A stretch of DNA of 64,000 bases from SGZJ01 sp949372955 (GCA_949372955.1 CASIAX010000008.1:1-64000), one strand, 5' to 3'. Numbered from the stretch's first letter, positions 19,365 through 28,916 are shown. Numbers and translations are program-made. The notes: generated by a model from the letters alone, not told the origin.

Positions 19365-20165
19365 ATGGATTTAAATATAATTTTAGGCTATATAGGTGCA
19401 CTTTTTGTTGGAATAACATTGGGGCTGATTGGTAGCGGTGGATCTATACTTTCCCTTCCAATATTTGTTTATTTATTCGGAATCAATCCTGTTATTGCAA
19501 CAGCTTATTCTTTATTTACTGTTGGACTAACTTCCTTTATTGGTTCCATTAAAAATATTAAACTAAAATTAATTCACCTAAATACTGTTATTTACTTTTC
19601 TTTTTCTGCAGCAGTTTCTGTTTACCTAACTAGAAGGTATGTGATAGAGTTAATTCCAGATGAAATAATTTCAATTGGAGAACTGATAATAACTAAAGAG
19701 AAATTTTTAATGTTATTTTTTGCACTCTTAATATACTTCGCTGGAATAGCAATGATTAGAAAAAGAAAAGATAATGATGCTAAAGAAAGAAGGGTTTATA
19801 AGTATAGTAAAGTATTAATTTTAACTGAGGGGACTGTAGTAGGCTTTATTACTGGGTTAGTTGGCGCTGGTGGAGGATTTATTATTATTCCTGTATTAGT
19901 GCTTTTTAGTAAATTAGATATGAAAAAGGCCATAGCGACTTCTTTGGTAATAATTTCTATCAAATCACTTTTTGGTTTCATTGGGGATATAGAAAACCAC
20001 TTTATAGACTGGTGGTTTTTAATAAAATTTTCATCTATTTCAATAATAGGTATTTTTATTGGCCAGGCGATAGGGCTTAAAGCCGATGGAAGTAAGTTAA
20101 AAAAAGGGTTTGGTTACTTTATTATAATTGTTGCCAGTTCAATACTTTTTAAAGAAGTTTTTTAA
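19365..20165 (+). CDS. TauE/SafE-family membrane protein (sulfite/anion exporter family)
   Basis: A 266-residue inner-membrane protein with about eight hydrophobic segments. It has two related halves, each starting with a Gly-rich motif: GLIGSGGSILSLPIFVYLFGI (about 21-41; quoted to 20 residues at most in a search) and TGLVGAGGGFIIIPVLVLF (about 162-180). The paired G-x-G-G-S/F pattern is diagnostic of TauE/SafE. Such proteins export sulfite, sulfoacetate or other organosulfur compounds; the substrate here is unknown. Its stop overlaps the convergent barrel gene by 4 bases. Confidence 0.86.
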   Translation: MDLNIILGYIGALFVGITLGLIGSGGSILSLPIFVYLFGINPVIATAYSLFTVGLTSFIGSIKNIKLKLIHLNTVIYFSFSAAVSVYLTRRYVIELIPDEIISIGELIITKEKFLMLFFALLIYFAGIAMIRKRKDNDAKERRVYKYSKVLILTEGTVVGFITGLVGAGGGFIIIPVLVLFSKLDMKKAIATSLVIISIKSLFGFIGDIENHFIDWWFLIKFSSISIIGIFIGQAIGLKADGSKLKKGFGYFIIIVASSILFKEVF

Positions 20166-20980
20166 AAACTCCAGAGATATCCAAATGCTAAATTATACTG
20201 TGCGTAGAAAAAGTCTTGACTAGCTGTATCCGATTTATTCATAGTGGTTCTAACAGATGGTAATGAAACGTATCCTCCTTTGATCTCTGTTTGTATAAAA
20301 AAGTTCTTAAAAGCTCTAATATTCAATCCAAAAACAGTGTGTACACCATAACCTGACAAATAAAAATTATCATTACGTTTATTATTAAGCAAAGTAGCAT
20401 TTGTCTTAGGTAACATAAAACCTAAACCTAATCCTTTGATAGAAGTAACCTTTAAAATTCCTTGTTCTAAAAATAAATTATGTTTTCTAATTTCAAAATT
20501 TATATAATTTAAACCATCACTATGTTCATACTTTAAAAAACCCTCACTAATAGGCAGTAAAGTATTATCATAAACTCCATCATAAACAGTCCCGGAATCT
20601 TGGATAAATCCAGATATTCTAGATAATTGGTCCTGTTCCAAAACATACTTCATATGATCAATACCAAAGGATATATCAATATTTTCTTTTATAAAATAAC
20701 CTATTCTGAAGTTGTATTGAGGGATAGTTATTGTCGCTGGATTAAAGTAGTTGTCAAAACTGAATTCAGTTTGTCTATCCTGAGCAGTTGCATCATGTAT
20801 TGTGAAGTCATAATTATCTCCTTTGAAATGAATATCTGATTTTGAATACCATGAAAAATTCCATCCCCAATAAGAATAAATGTCTCCTTTGTTGTAGCTA
20901 GATTTTGTTTGTGCTTCAGAATTAAAAAAATATAGAAACATTAGAGTAAAAAAAAGAATTTTAAGGAAATATTTTGACAT
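20162..20980 (-). CDS. Putative outer-membrane beta-barrel protein
   Basis: A 272-residue secreted protein: signal peptide (about 1-23, ending NSEAQ) and then repeated amphipathic strands such as YWGWNFSWYSKSDIHFKG, YNFRIGYFIKENIDISFGIDH and a C-terminal YAQYNLAFGYLWSF ending in aromatic Phe, as BAM-inserted barrels do. No named family is recognised. It is convergent with the TauE gene (4-base overlap) and is transcribed toward it from an AT-rich upstream region next to a small lipoprotein gene. Confidence 0.7.
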   Translation of the reverse strand: MSKYFLKILFFTLMFLYFFNSEAQTKSSYNKGDIYSYWGWNFSWYSKSDIHFKGDNYDFTIHDATAQDRQTEFSFDNYFNPATITIPQYNFRIGYFIKENIDISFGIDHMKYVLEQDQLSRISGFIQDSGTVYDGVYDNTLLPISEGFLKYEHSDGLNYINFEIRKHNLFLEQGILKVTSIKGLGLGFMLPKTNATLLNNKRNDNFYLSGYGVHTVFGLNIRAFKNFFIQTEIKGGYVSLPSVRTTMNKSDTASQDFFYAQYNLAFGYLWSF

Positions 20981-21038
20981 TCTATTTTATTGGATATTTT
21001 GTGCAAATATATAAAACAAATACAAACAATATTTCTAA

Positions 21039-21368
21039 TTAATTACAAATAGCATCAATTTCAATACTTAACTCATCCAGAGCATCCTCTAATATTAATC
21101 CATCTTGTTCATTAGATAAAATAACTTGTAAACTAGCTATATCATTTTCTGATAAGTTAGAATAAATACAAAGCAAATTATTTAGACTTTCATTGGTAGC
21201 TAAACAATCAATTGGATTTTCTTCTACTAAATTAGAAACATTACTGAGTTCAGTAATAAAATCTACTGTAGAACTACTGCAGTCAGAGTTATTTATTTCG
21301 GATTGGTCATCAGAACTATTTGAACAAGAGATAAAAGATAAAAATACTATAAATATTATTTTACGCAT
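21039..21368 (-). CDS. Small lipoprotein of unknown function
   Basis: A 109-residue protein with lipobox SFISC (Cys about 15), followed by a Ser/Asp/Asn-rich linker and a helical acidic domain with several cysteines (DCSSS, DCLA, LLCIY, and a C-terminal AICN), which could form disulfides outside the cytoplasm. No family is recognised. It lies 58 bases upstream of the minus-strand barrel gene and divergent from the NTF2-like lipoprotein at 21453. Confidence 0.6.
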   Translation of the reverse strand: MRKIIFIVFLSFISCSNSSDDQSEINNSDCSSSTVDFITELSNVSNLVEENPIDCLATNESLNNLLCIYSNLSENDIASLQVILSNEQDGLILEDALDELSIEIDAICN

Positions 21369-21452
21369 GAGTAATTGTGTGAATAATTTGGAAGCAAAAA
21401 TAGTGTTTTTCTAATTTGTTGTATATTTATTCAATAATAAATAAATAAAATT

Positions 21453-22028
21453 ATGAATAAAATAAAAACAATTTTAACAATTTTAGTACTTAGTGCTATA
21501 ATATACTCATGCAACAACACTGCTGTAACAGGCATTGTAGTAAGCGAAGAGGACAAAACTAAATTTCAAGATCAAATTGCAGCTTTTAGAACATTTACAA
21601 AAGCTTTTTATGATGAAGATATTGATCTTTTTATGAGTGTAATGTCAGATTCAGTAAAATGGAGTCCGCCATCTTATAACGGAAATAAAATTTTAGGTTC
21701 AGATGATATTAAATCTGCAGGGATGAGTTATTTTCAAGGCTATGATGAAATAACCTTTAATGAAGGTGAAGGTTTAGTTGGTTCTGACTATGCTTATTGG
21801 TCTGGTTCACTTTATTCTGTTGGTGAAACTAACACTGACCCATTGGTAATGAGAATTTACGGAACATGGGCTATGAAACACACTGAAACAGGAGCTCCCG
21901 TTTACAATAAGTGGTACGGAGTACTTACATTTAATGAGGATGGCAAAATAGCTGTTTTTTCAGACTGGTTTGATGTGAATGGTATGCAAGTACAAATAGA
22001 CAATTTTATCGAATCTAATAAAAACTAA
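21453..22028 (+). CDS. NTF2/SnoaL-like lipoprotein
   Basis: A 191-residue lipoprotein with lipobox IYSC (Cys about 20). The mature part is an NTF2-like fold: FRTFTKAFYDEDIDLFMSVMSDSVKWSPPSYNG is typical of the cone-shaped SnoaL family, with a C-terminal strand pair VYNKWYGVLTFNEDGKIAVFSDWFD. The ligand or reaction is unknown. It is followed after 13 bases by another lipoprotein, and the two share the CNNTAV sequence just after the lipid cysteine, suggesting a common recent origin of their leaders. The pair ends at a good terminator, so it is a two-gene operon. Similar NTF2-like lipoproteins lie at 36746 and 42375. Confidence 0.75.
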   Translation: MNKIKTILTILVLSAIIYSCNNTAVTGIVVSEEDKTKFQDQIAAFRTFTKAFYDEDIDLFMSVMSDSVKWSPPSYNGNKILGSDDIKSAGMSYFQGYDEITFNEGEGLVGSDYAYWSGSLYSVGETNTDPLVMRIYGTWAMKHTETGAPVYNKWYGVLTFNEDGKIAVFSDWFDVNGMQVQIDNFIESNKN

Positions 22029-22041
22029 AAAAAAAACGATT

Positions 22042-22704
22042 ATGAAAAACTTATTATTATTAACAGCAATTACATCTTTATTTTTGGGGTGCAACAATAC
22101 AGCTGTAAACAAAGCAATGGACTCAGTTACACCTGAAGCCGAAGTAATAACAATTACTGGTGAACCAGAAGGTCCTCACACGTCTGTAGAGTGGAGAGTT
22201 TGGGCATACAGTACTGCAGCACCATCTTTTATTGCAGCAAATTGCTCAGTAATGGCTATGGACGGTACAATGCTAAGAGAAGGAACTAATGGATGGACAG
22301 CCATGGCTGCAAATCCTAGAGGAATGTCAGATCCAGAGAATGGGTGGAAAGATGCACATGAGGCAATGCCTATGGTTGGAGATGCTCCAGCTATGCAATG
22401 GGCTATGGCTTATATGGGTGGTAAAACACCAAAGATGGATAGTGATGGATGGGCATGGATGTTACACGGAGATATGGGAGAAGACAATACAAAACATCTT
22501 GTATTTAACAAAGAAGATGCAGTGGAAGGAGAATGGATCGAATCTGGAGCGCATTTAATGTTGTTTCCAAAAAACCCTGCTTCATTAGATGGTCAGACTA
22601 CTGATTTTAACACTGGAGCTCCTTATGTAATGTTTAAAGGAACTGGGTATGATCATTTAATGATTCCTGTTGAAGGTTATTATGATTATCAAGAACCTAA
22701 GTAG
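22042..22704 (+). CDS. Trp/Met-rich lipoprotein of unknown function
   Basis: A 220-residue lipoprotein with lipobox FLGC (Cys about 17) followed by NNTAV, as in the upstream gene. The mature part is unusually rich in Trp and Met (for example SVEWRVWAYSTAAPSF, DSDGWAWMLHGDMGED) and contains His-Met runs such as ESGAHLMLFPKNPA and GTGYDHLMIPVEGYY. No named domain is recognised; I have the impression of similar conserved hypothetical proteins in marine bacteria. The His/Met pattern could bind a metal or small ligand, which is only inference. It is second in a two-gene operon with the NTF2-like lipoprotein. Confidence 0.7.
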   Translation: MKNLLLLTAITSLFLGCNNTAVNKAMDSVTPEAEVITITGEPEGPHTSVEWRVWAYSTAAPSFIAANCSVMAMDGTMLREGTNGWTAMAANPRGMSDPENGWKDAHEAMPMVGDAPAMQWAMAYMGGKTPKMDSDGWAWMLHGDMGEDNTKHLVFNKEDAVEGEWIESGAHLMLFPKNPASLDGQTTDFNTGAPYVMFKGTGYDHLMIPVEGYYDYQEPK

Positions 22705-22731
22705 AACAATTTATTAATAATTCTCTAAAAA

Positions 22732-22760
22732 AAACCTACAATTTAATGTGGGTTTTTTTA
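22732..22760 (+). terminator. Rho-independent terminator after the two-lipoprotein operon
   Basis: Arms AAACCTACA and TGTGGGTTT (one G-T wobble) flank a short ATTTAA loop, with a run of seven T. A run of A before the stem makes it usable from the convergent minus strand as well. Confidence 0.75.
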
Positions 22761-22825
22761 TTTCTCAAATGTTAAATAGAATATTATGTAATTAAACATG
22801 TTCGTATATTTATTTTAAGATAATC

Positions 22826-23959
22826 TTAGACGTTTATTATTTGATTAAAATCATTAATATCAGTTGCACCTTCAGTATTAAATAACAGAATATTTGATTT
22901 TGAGTTTAAATTAATGTGCTCTCTTAATTTATTAAGATCTGGATCAGAAATACATCTTACTAATCCAGCCAATCCGGCTGCTCCAGATTCACCTGAAACT
23001 ACCCTAAAATCATTTCCTTTAGGGTAATAATACTTTCTTATGGCATCTATGGCATCAGTATCACTAATTAAAATAACAGCATCACATCCATTTTTAATAA
23101 TTTCCCAAGCATTTTTAGATGGTATACCACAGTTTAAACCAGCCATTATAGTAGAATAGCTACCTTTTGGTGAAGACCTAGAACCTAATTTAAAAGATTC
23201 AAAAACACCAGCTGATTCTACAGGCTCTACTAAAACAATTTTAGGAGTTTTACCTGTGTAATTATTAAGAAAATACCAAATACAAGATGCTGCCCAACTA
23301 CCAACACCACATTGTAAGAATATTATATCAATTTCACTATTATATATTGATTGAAGTTGATTTTCTATCTCAATGAAGTGAGTTAAATAACCAGACATTA
23401 TTAAAGATGGTATTTCCTCATAATTATCCCAAGAAGTATCTTGAACTAATGTCCAGCCATGTTTTTGACTCATTTCTTTAGCATAGTCACAAGTCTTTTC
23501 ATAGTTCATTTGTAACTTATAAACTTCAGCTCCTTCATTAATTATAGCATCAATTCTTAAATCTGTAGTGTTTTCAGGAACATAAACAACACACTTTTTA
23601 TTTTGGTTATTTGCAGACCATGCTAATGCTCTGCCATGATTTCCGTCTGTAGCAGTACAAAAAACAGAAATATTAGATTCATTATTTAAAATATGATTAA
23701 TAGCATAAGATGCTCCAAGAACTTTGAATGCGTTTAATCCAAATCTTTCACTTTCATCCTTAACAAATAAATTTTTAATATTTAAATCATTAGAAAGTGA
23801 TTTTAAACTTACAAGGGGTGAACAGTTATATCCCTTTAAACTTTTATGAAAATCAAACGACTTACTATTTGCTAGGATTTTTGATGTAGCAGTAGAGGTT
23901 GTTTTTCTGCTAGGATGATTTAAAACAAAGCTTTTTGGAATAAGAAAATTATTACTCAT
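22826..23959 (-). CDS. Diaminopropionate ammonia-lyase-like PLP enzyme
   Basis: A 377-residue fold-type II PLP enzyme. The N-terminal motif FVKDESERFGLNAFKVLGASYAI (PLP lysine in FKVLGAS, about K78) is characteristic of diaminopropionate ammonia-lyase (DpaL/YgeX), which cleaves 2,3-diaminopropionate to pyruvate and ammonia. TATDGNHGRALAW (phosphate-binding) and QCGVGSWAAS (Gly-rich loop) follow. GESGAAGLAGL near the C-terminus contacts the cofactor ring. Threonine/serine dehydratase is the alternative, but the N-terminal signature favours DpaL. It is a single gene with no visible catabolic partners, divergent from the damaged serine hydrolase across 353 bases. Confidence 0.85.
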   Translation of the reverse strand: MSNNFLIPKSFVLNHPSRKTTSTATSKILANSKSFDFHKSLKGYNCSPLVSLKSLSNDLNIKNLFVKDESERFGLNAFKVLGASYAINHILNNESNISVFCTATDGNHGRALAWSANNQNKKCVVYVPENTTDLRIDAIINEGAEVYKLQMNYEKTCDYAKEMSQKHGWTLVQDTSWDNYEEIPSLIMSGYLTHFIEIENQLQSIYNSEIDIIFLQCGVGSWAASCIWYFLNNYTGKTPKIVLVEPVESAGVFESFKLGSRSSPKGSYSTIMAGLNCGIPSKNAWEIIKNGCDAVILISDTDAIDAIRKYYYPKGNDFRVVSGESGAAGLAGLVRCISDPDLNKLREHINLNSKSNILLFNTEGATDINDFNQIINV

Positions 23960-24312
23960 TTATAAACTAATCGTTAGATGTTTTATGATGGTCTGACACA
24001 AAATAAATATTAAAAGTCGATTTAAAAAATAATAAAAGTAATTTTATTTTATGAGGAATTTAATTCAACTGAATAATTTTTTAGAAGGTGTTACTTTTTT
24101 TTAAATTTCAGTTATAACACTAATGCGGTTAAATTATTGATTATTTATTTAATTAAAATGTTATTTATTAAGCAATTATTACTGCAGTATTTATATATAA
24201 TTTGCAAATAATTTAAAGAATAATATAAATACTACAAACTATTAAGCTAAAAAAACAATTAATCATTAAGGTTTAAAAGTAAGTTTGATTACTTATAATA
24301 AATTATACTTAA
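23960..24312. other. 353-base intergenic region without a gene
   Basis: Very AT-rich divergent spacer between the ammonia-lyase and serine hydrolase genes. I see no ORF of useful length, no tRNA-like fold and no perfect TAnnTTTG element. The nearest promoter-like sequence is TTTG at about 24281 followed by an AT-rich stretch before the ATG at 24313. Confidence 0.5.
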
Positions 24313-25656
24313 ATGAAAAAAATCAGTCTACTTTTACTATTCATTAGCTTAAATTCATTCTCTCAATATAATTCAGATAGCTTTTTTAATAAGCAAAAAA
24401 TTGATAGTCTATTTAATGTCTTAGATATTAATAATGAATATATGGGGACTATATCTGTTTTTTTAAAGATAAAAAAGAAATCTATTCAAGAAGTATTGGT
24501 TATTCAGATATTAATAATAATATATTATCTAATGAGAGTACTAGATATAGAATTGGCTCGATATCTAAAATATTTACAGCTGTATTAATAATGCAATTAG
24601 TAGAAGAGAAAAAACTAAATTTAAATGACAAGCTATCACAATATTTTCCAGATATAAAGTTATCTAACGAGATAACCATAGAACAATTACTAACTCACAG
24701 AAGTGGTATATATAATTACACAGACATAAAAGATTATGAATCTTGGATGGAAAAGCCTTTAAGTCAAAAAGAATTAATTTCTAAAATAAATAAGAATAAA
24801 AGAAGATTCAAACCTAACAAAAAATTTGAATATTCAAATTCTAATTATTTTCTATTATCTCTAATTATTGAACAAATTGAAAATGGTCGTTTTAATAAAA
24901 TACTTGAAAAAAAAATACTCATACCATATAATTTGAATCAAACATACTGCTGCAATAATGAAGAAAACAATAATGTAGCTAAATCCTATTATAATATAAA
25001 TAATAAATGGAAAGAAGGCTACTAATACAGATTTAAGAACAGCAGCTGGAGCCGGTGGAATAATATCTACAGCTAAAGAAATTAATAAATTTTTTAATCT
25101 TTTATTTAACAATAAGATAATCAACAAAGAATCTTTAGACTTAATGACTTATAATTTAAAAACTTCCAATTATGGTTTTGGTATTTTTGAATATGATTTT
25201 TTTAATAGTTCTGGATATGGACACAATGGAAGAATAGATGGGTTTATTTCAACAACGTGTTACTTTTTAGAGGAAGAAATTTCTGTTACATACCTTAATA
25301 ATGGCTTTAGACCAGACATAAATAGAATATTAATTAAAGTTTTAGGGGAAGCATTTAAAACTGATTATACTGATAAAAAAAAGTATTTAGATTTTGATAT
25401 TACTAAACAAAATTTAATAGAAATTCAAGGAGTCTACAAAAAGTCGAAAAAAAAGAATTTTAAAGTGAAAATTAAAGATAATATATTAGTTGCTTCTATA
25501 GATGAAGGTCCTATCCAATTAGATTTCGCTCTTTCTCCCATCACAAAAAATAGATTTAAATCTGATATCTTAGGGATAGAATTAGAATTTTATCGGAAGG
25601 AAAAATTAGTTATTATTCACCAAGGAGATGAAGAAATAAAATACAAAAAGAAGTAA
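24313..25656 (+). pseudogene. Serine hydrolase (class C beta-lactamase-like), split by two compensating frameshifts
   Basis: Three frames together encode a complete secreted penicillin-binding-fold hydrolase of about 447 codons. There is a signal peptide ending NSFSQ. The frame is lost at a run of seven T near 24467-24473; shifting one base back gives KDKKEIYSRSIGYSDINN and the catalytic SISK (SxxK, 24558-24569). The YxN motif is YSN (24831-24839). A stop at 25023-25025 is avoided by shifting one base forward (an extra G in GAAGGCT), giving TNTDLRTAAGAGGIISTAKE and then the third motif HNG (25222-25230). All three catalytic motifs survive, so the lesions are very recent or are sequence errors. 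As written, no full-length enzyme would be made. Confidence 0.85.
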
Positions 25657-25858
25657 ATAAATTTAGGGATTTAAGTCATTTGCAAGAGATTTTAAACTGG
25701 TCAAAGTTGAACAATTATAGTTTTTTTATCTTTCATGAAAGTTCATTGATCTACTATTCGATAAATATTCAAAATGTTAGATTAGAGATTATCTTGTTGT
25801 TTTGATAATTTAAAATGAAGTATTGCAAGGCTTTACTTATTTAATTTAAAATATGAAA

Positions 25859-26515
25859 TCATATTTTCTCAACTAGAAAGTTTTTAATTACATCAAAACT
25901 TAATGTTACAGATTTGTAGCCTTCATAATTAACTATCACACTATTGTCAAAAGATTCAATATCTTTAATATAAAGCTCAGTACCTAAACGAATGTTTTTA
26001 TTATTTAGATAAACTAAAAGTTCTTTAGAGCTATTCTCTAAGGCGCAAAGTCTAACATTATTACCAACTTCTATTTTTGAAAAATTTATATAAATCTCTT
26101 CATATATTTCACCAGATTTGTTAGGAATTGGAGATCCATGCGGATCAACTTTAGGAAAACCTAACAACTCATTCATTCTATCAAACAATTTCTCTGATTT
26201 TAAATGCTCCATATCTTCTGCAATATCATGTACTTCTTCCCATCCAAAACCCATTATCTTAGAAAGAAAAATTTCTGAAAGCCTATGCTTTCTAACGATT
26301 AAAGATGCTTCCTTTTCCCCTTTATCCGTAAGTAATATTGGTTTATACTTTTCATAACTAACCCAACCAATAAGTGTTAGTTTTTTAATCATATTATTAG
26401 CAGTAGGTTTACTAACATTCATTAAATCACTTAATTCAGTTAAGGAAATTTCTTTATTTTTTTTAGATAAAAAATAGATTGACTTTAAGTAATTCTCTTT
26501 CGTTTGACTGTTCAT
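25859..26515 (-). CDS. DtxR/MntR-family metal-dependent transcriptional repressor
   Basis: A 218-residue regulator. The N-terminal winged helix is LTELSDLMNVSKPTANNMIKKL (about 21-42). The dimerisation and metal domain contains RLSEIFLSKIMGFGWEEVHDIAEDMEHLKSEKLFDRMN with the His/Glu ligands of the family. A C-terminal FeoA/SH3-like domain covers about 140-218. It would bind Mn2+ or Fe2+ and then repress uptake genes. It is divergent from the TonB receptor at 26614, and the operator at 26562-26577 lies in the shared 98-base region, so control of the receptor (and perhaps itself) is strongly suggested. Confidence 0.92.
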   Translation of the reverse strand: MNSQTKENYLKSIYFLSKKNKEISLTELSDLMNVSKPTANNMIKKLTLIGWVSYEKYKPILLTDKGEKEASLIVRKHRLSEIFLSKIMGFGWEEVHDIAEDMEHLKSEKLFDRMNELLGFPKVDPHGSPIPNKSGEIYEEIYINFSKIEVGNNVRLCALENSSKELLVYLNNKNIRLGTELYIKDIESFDNSVIVNYEGYKSVTLSFDVIKNFLVEKI

Positions 26516-26558
26516 TAAATTTAATCTTACTACTAATATATAAAATTATATTAATCTA

Positions 26559-26599
26559 TTTGTTAGATTAGTCTAACTTATATATATTTACAGTCTAAC
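26559..26599 (+). promoter_or_regulatory. Promoter and DtxR-type operator of the TonB receptor gene
   Basis: A TTTG -33 box (26559-26562) and a near-consensus -7 box TATATTTA (26583-26590) are 20 bases apart. The spacer holds the palindrome GTTAGATTAGTCTAAC (26562-26577; 6-base arms, 4-base centre), resembling the DtxR/IdeR core TTAGGTTAG-CTAA. A further half-site TCTAAC is at 26594-26599, about at the transcription start. Metal-loaded repressor would sit on the promoter itself. Confidence 0.75.
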
Positions 26600-26613
26600 A
26601 ATGAAGTTTTCAA

Positions 26614-28884
26614 ATGCAGAAATATATTTTATTAGTAATTATAAATTTAGCTGTAAATTCTTTCGCTCAAGAATTACAAATAGAAGGAACTATAACTCAT
26701 AATAAAATTCCTCAATCATTTGTAAATATATACATGATAGAGAACTCAAAGGGAACAGTAACAAATGACAAAGGTTATTACATTTTGGATGGAATAAAAG
26801 CTGGTAATTATACTGTAAATGTCTCCGGGTTAGGGTTTAAAACAAAAAATATAATAGTAAATACTACTAATAGTTCAATAAAATTAGATATTAATCTAGA
26901 TGTTGATGATAGTTATTTAGATGAAATAGTAATATCAGGGACATTAAAAGCAGTAAGTAAATTAAAAAGCGCCGTTCCAATTGAAGTCTATTCTAAAACA
27001 TTTTTCAAAAAGAACCCTACTCCTTCTATATTTGAAGCATTACAAAACATAAATGGAGTTAGACCTCAACTAAATTGTAATGTTTGCAACACTGGAGATA
27101 TACATATTAACGGATTGGAAGGCCCATATACATTTGTTTTAATTGATGGCATGCCAATAGTTAGTGGACTATCAACCGTTTATGGATTAACTGGAATTCC
27201 TAAATCTTTAATTGAGAGAGTTGAAATTGTGAAGGGTCCTGCCTCAACTTTGTATGGATCAGAAGCTGTAGGTGGAGTAATAAATTTAATTACTAAAAGT
27301 GCTTATAACGCTCCTTTATATTCAATTGATACTTTTTCAACCTCATGGGGTGAATTAAATGCAGATTTCAGCAATAAGTTTAATATAGGAGAAAATGCAA
27401 CTAGTCTTCTTGGTGTTAATTATTTTTCCTATCAAAACCCAATTGATAATAATAAAGATAATTTTACAGATCTTACTTTACAGCACAGAGTTTCAATTTT
27501 TAATAAAATAGACTTTAAAAGAAAAAGTGATAAAAAATTAACCTTAGCTGGTCGTTATTTTTACGAAGACAGATGGGGTGGTGAAATGGGTTTTTCAAAT
27601 ACGTTCAGAGGTGGAAATGAAGTTTATGGAGAAAGTATATTTACTTCAAGATGGGAGGCCTTTGGAACCTATGAATTACCAGTTGATGAAAATATTATTT
27701 TTCAGTTTAGTAGTAATGGTCATAATCAAAATTCGTTTTACGGTACTACTTCATTTCAAGCCAAACAATATATTGGTTTCGGTCAACTAAGCTGGAATAA
27801 GATTCTAAATACAAAACATGATCTGTTAATGGGTATTGCATATAGGTATAGTTTTTATGACGATGATACTTTTGCGACTTTTGATTCTGACGGGATTACT
27901 AATAATGAATCAATAACACATTTACCAGGCTTTTTCATCCAAGACGAAATAAGTATAAATTCAATGAATAAATTATTATTAGGTGTGAGGTATGATTATA
28001 ATAGTATTCATGGTAGTATTATATCTCCACGTATAAACTATAAATGGAATAACTCTAATTATAGGGACATAATAAGATTAAGTATAGGTAATGGGTTTAG
28101 AGTAGCTAATGTCTTCACTGAAGATCACGCAGCGCTTACAGGAGCTAGAGAGGTAGAATTCAATGGGGATTTAAAACCTGAAAAATCATGGAATATTAAT
28201 TTAAACTACGTAAAGAAAATTAACACAAGTAATATGTTAATGAATATTGATACAAGTATATTCTATACATATTTTAATAATAGAATATTACCCGATTATG
28301 AATCTGACCCAAATAAAATAATTTATTCAAATCTTGACGGACATGCAGTATCTAAAGGGGTGTCAACAAATATCGATATTGTATTTTCAAATGCCTTAAA
28401 AGCATTACTAGGTGCTACCTTGATGGATGTGAGCGTAACAGACTCAGGAATAACTAGACAACAAATTTTAACGGAGAAATTTAGTGGTGTTTGGAGTATT
28501 TCTTACAACTTATTGGATTTAGGCATTTTAATTGACTATACTGGAAATGTGTATGGACCAATGCGATTACCATTATTAAGTGATACAGACCCTAGGCCAG
28601 AATTCTCACCTTGGCATAGTATTCAAAATATTCAATTAACAAAAAAACTAAGTAATTCATGGGAGATTTATGGTGGAGTGAAAAATATTTTAAACTTCAC
28701 CCCTAGTGATGATAGTATTGCTAGATCATTTGACCCTTTTGATGAGAATGTTAGCTATGATGATAATGGAGGTATTTTAGCCACAAATGATAATCCATAT
28801 GCATTATCCTTTGACCCCAGTTATGTATATACATCAAATCAAGGTATTAGAGGGTTCTTAGGCTTTAGACATACAATATTTTAG
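26614..28884 (+). CDS. TonB-dependent receptor, probably metal or metallophore uptake
   Basis: A 756-residue outer-membrane receptor: signal peptide ending NSFAQ (about 19), a CarboxypepD_reg-like domain (about 22-100), a plug (about 115-230) with IFEALQNINGVRP, an unusual CNVCNTGDIHINGLEG (CxxC), VLIDGMPIVSG and VEIVKGPASTLYGSEAVGGVINL, and then the barrel ending in a C-terminal Phe (FRHTIF). Its neighbour is a DtxR-type repressor with an operator in its promoter, so an iron or manganese substrate is inferred. The N-terminal MQKYILL start at 26614 is supported by the promoter position. It is convergent with the helicase gene. Confidence 0.92.
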   Translation: MQKYILLVIINLAVNSFAQELQIEGTITHNKIPQSFVNIYMIENSKGTVTNDKGYYILDGIKAGNYTVNVSGLGFKTKNIIVNTTNSSIKLDINLDVDDSYLDEIVISGTLKAVSKLKSAVPIEVYSKTFFKKNPTPSIFEALQNINGVRPQLNCNVCNTGDIHINGLEGPYTFVLIDGMPIVSGLSTVYGLTGIPKSLIERVEIVKGPASTLYGSEAVGGVINLITKSAYNAPLYSIDTFSTSWGELNADFSNKFNIGENATSLLGVNYFSYQNPIDNNKDNFTDLTLQHRVSIFNKIDFKRKSDKKLTLAGRYFYEDRWGGEMGFSNTFRGGNEVYGESIFTSRWEAFGTYELPVDENIIFQFSSNGHNQNSFYGTTSFQAKQYIGFGQLSWNKILNTKHDLLMGIAYRYSFYDDDTFATFDSDGITNNESITHLPGFFIQDEISINSMNKLLLGVRYDYNSIHGSIISPRINYKWNNSNYRDIIRLSIGNGFRVANVFTEDHAALTGAREVEFNGDLKPEKSWNINLNYVKKINTSNMLMNIDTSIFYTYFNNRILPDYESDPNKIIYSNLDGHAVSKGVSTNIDIVFSNALKALLGATLMDVSVTDSGITRQQILTEKFSGVWSISYNLLDLGILIDYTGNVYGPMRLPLLSDTDPRPEFSPWHSIQNIQLTKKLSNSWEIYGGVKNILNFTPSDDSIARSFDPFDENVSYDDNGGILATNDNPYALSFDPSYVYTSNQGIRGFLGFRHTIF

Positions 28885-28916
28885 AACTAAAAAACGATTT
28901 GTTATTTTAACTTTAA

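Noticed and set aside
25788..25812. ATTATC...GATAAT inverted repeat after the DtxR-type gene
   Set aside because: Only six base pairs with a 13-base loop and no T-run. It is not a convincing terminator.
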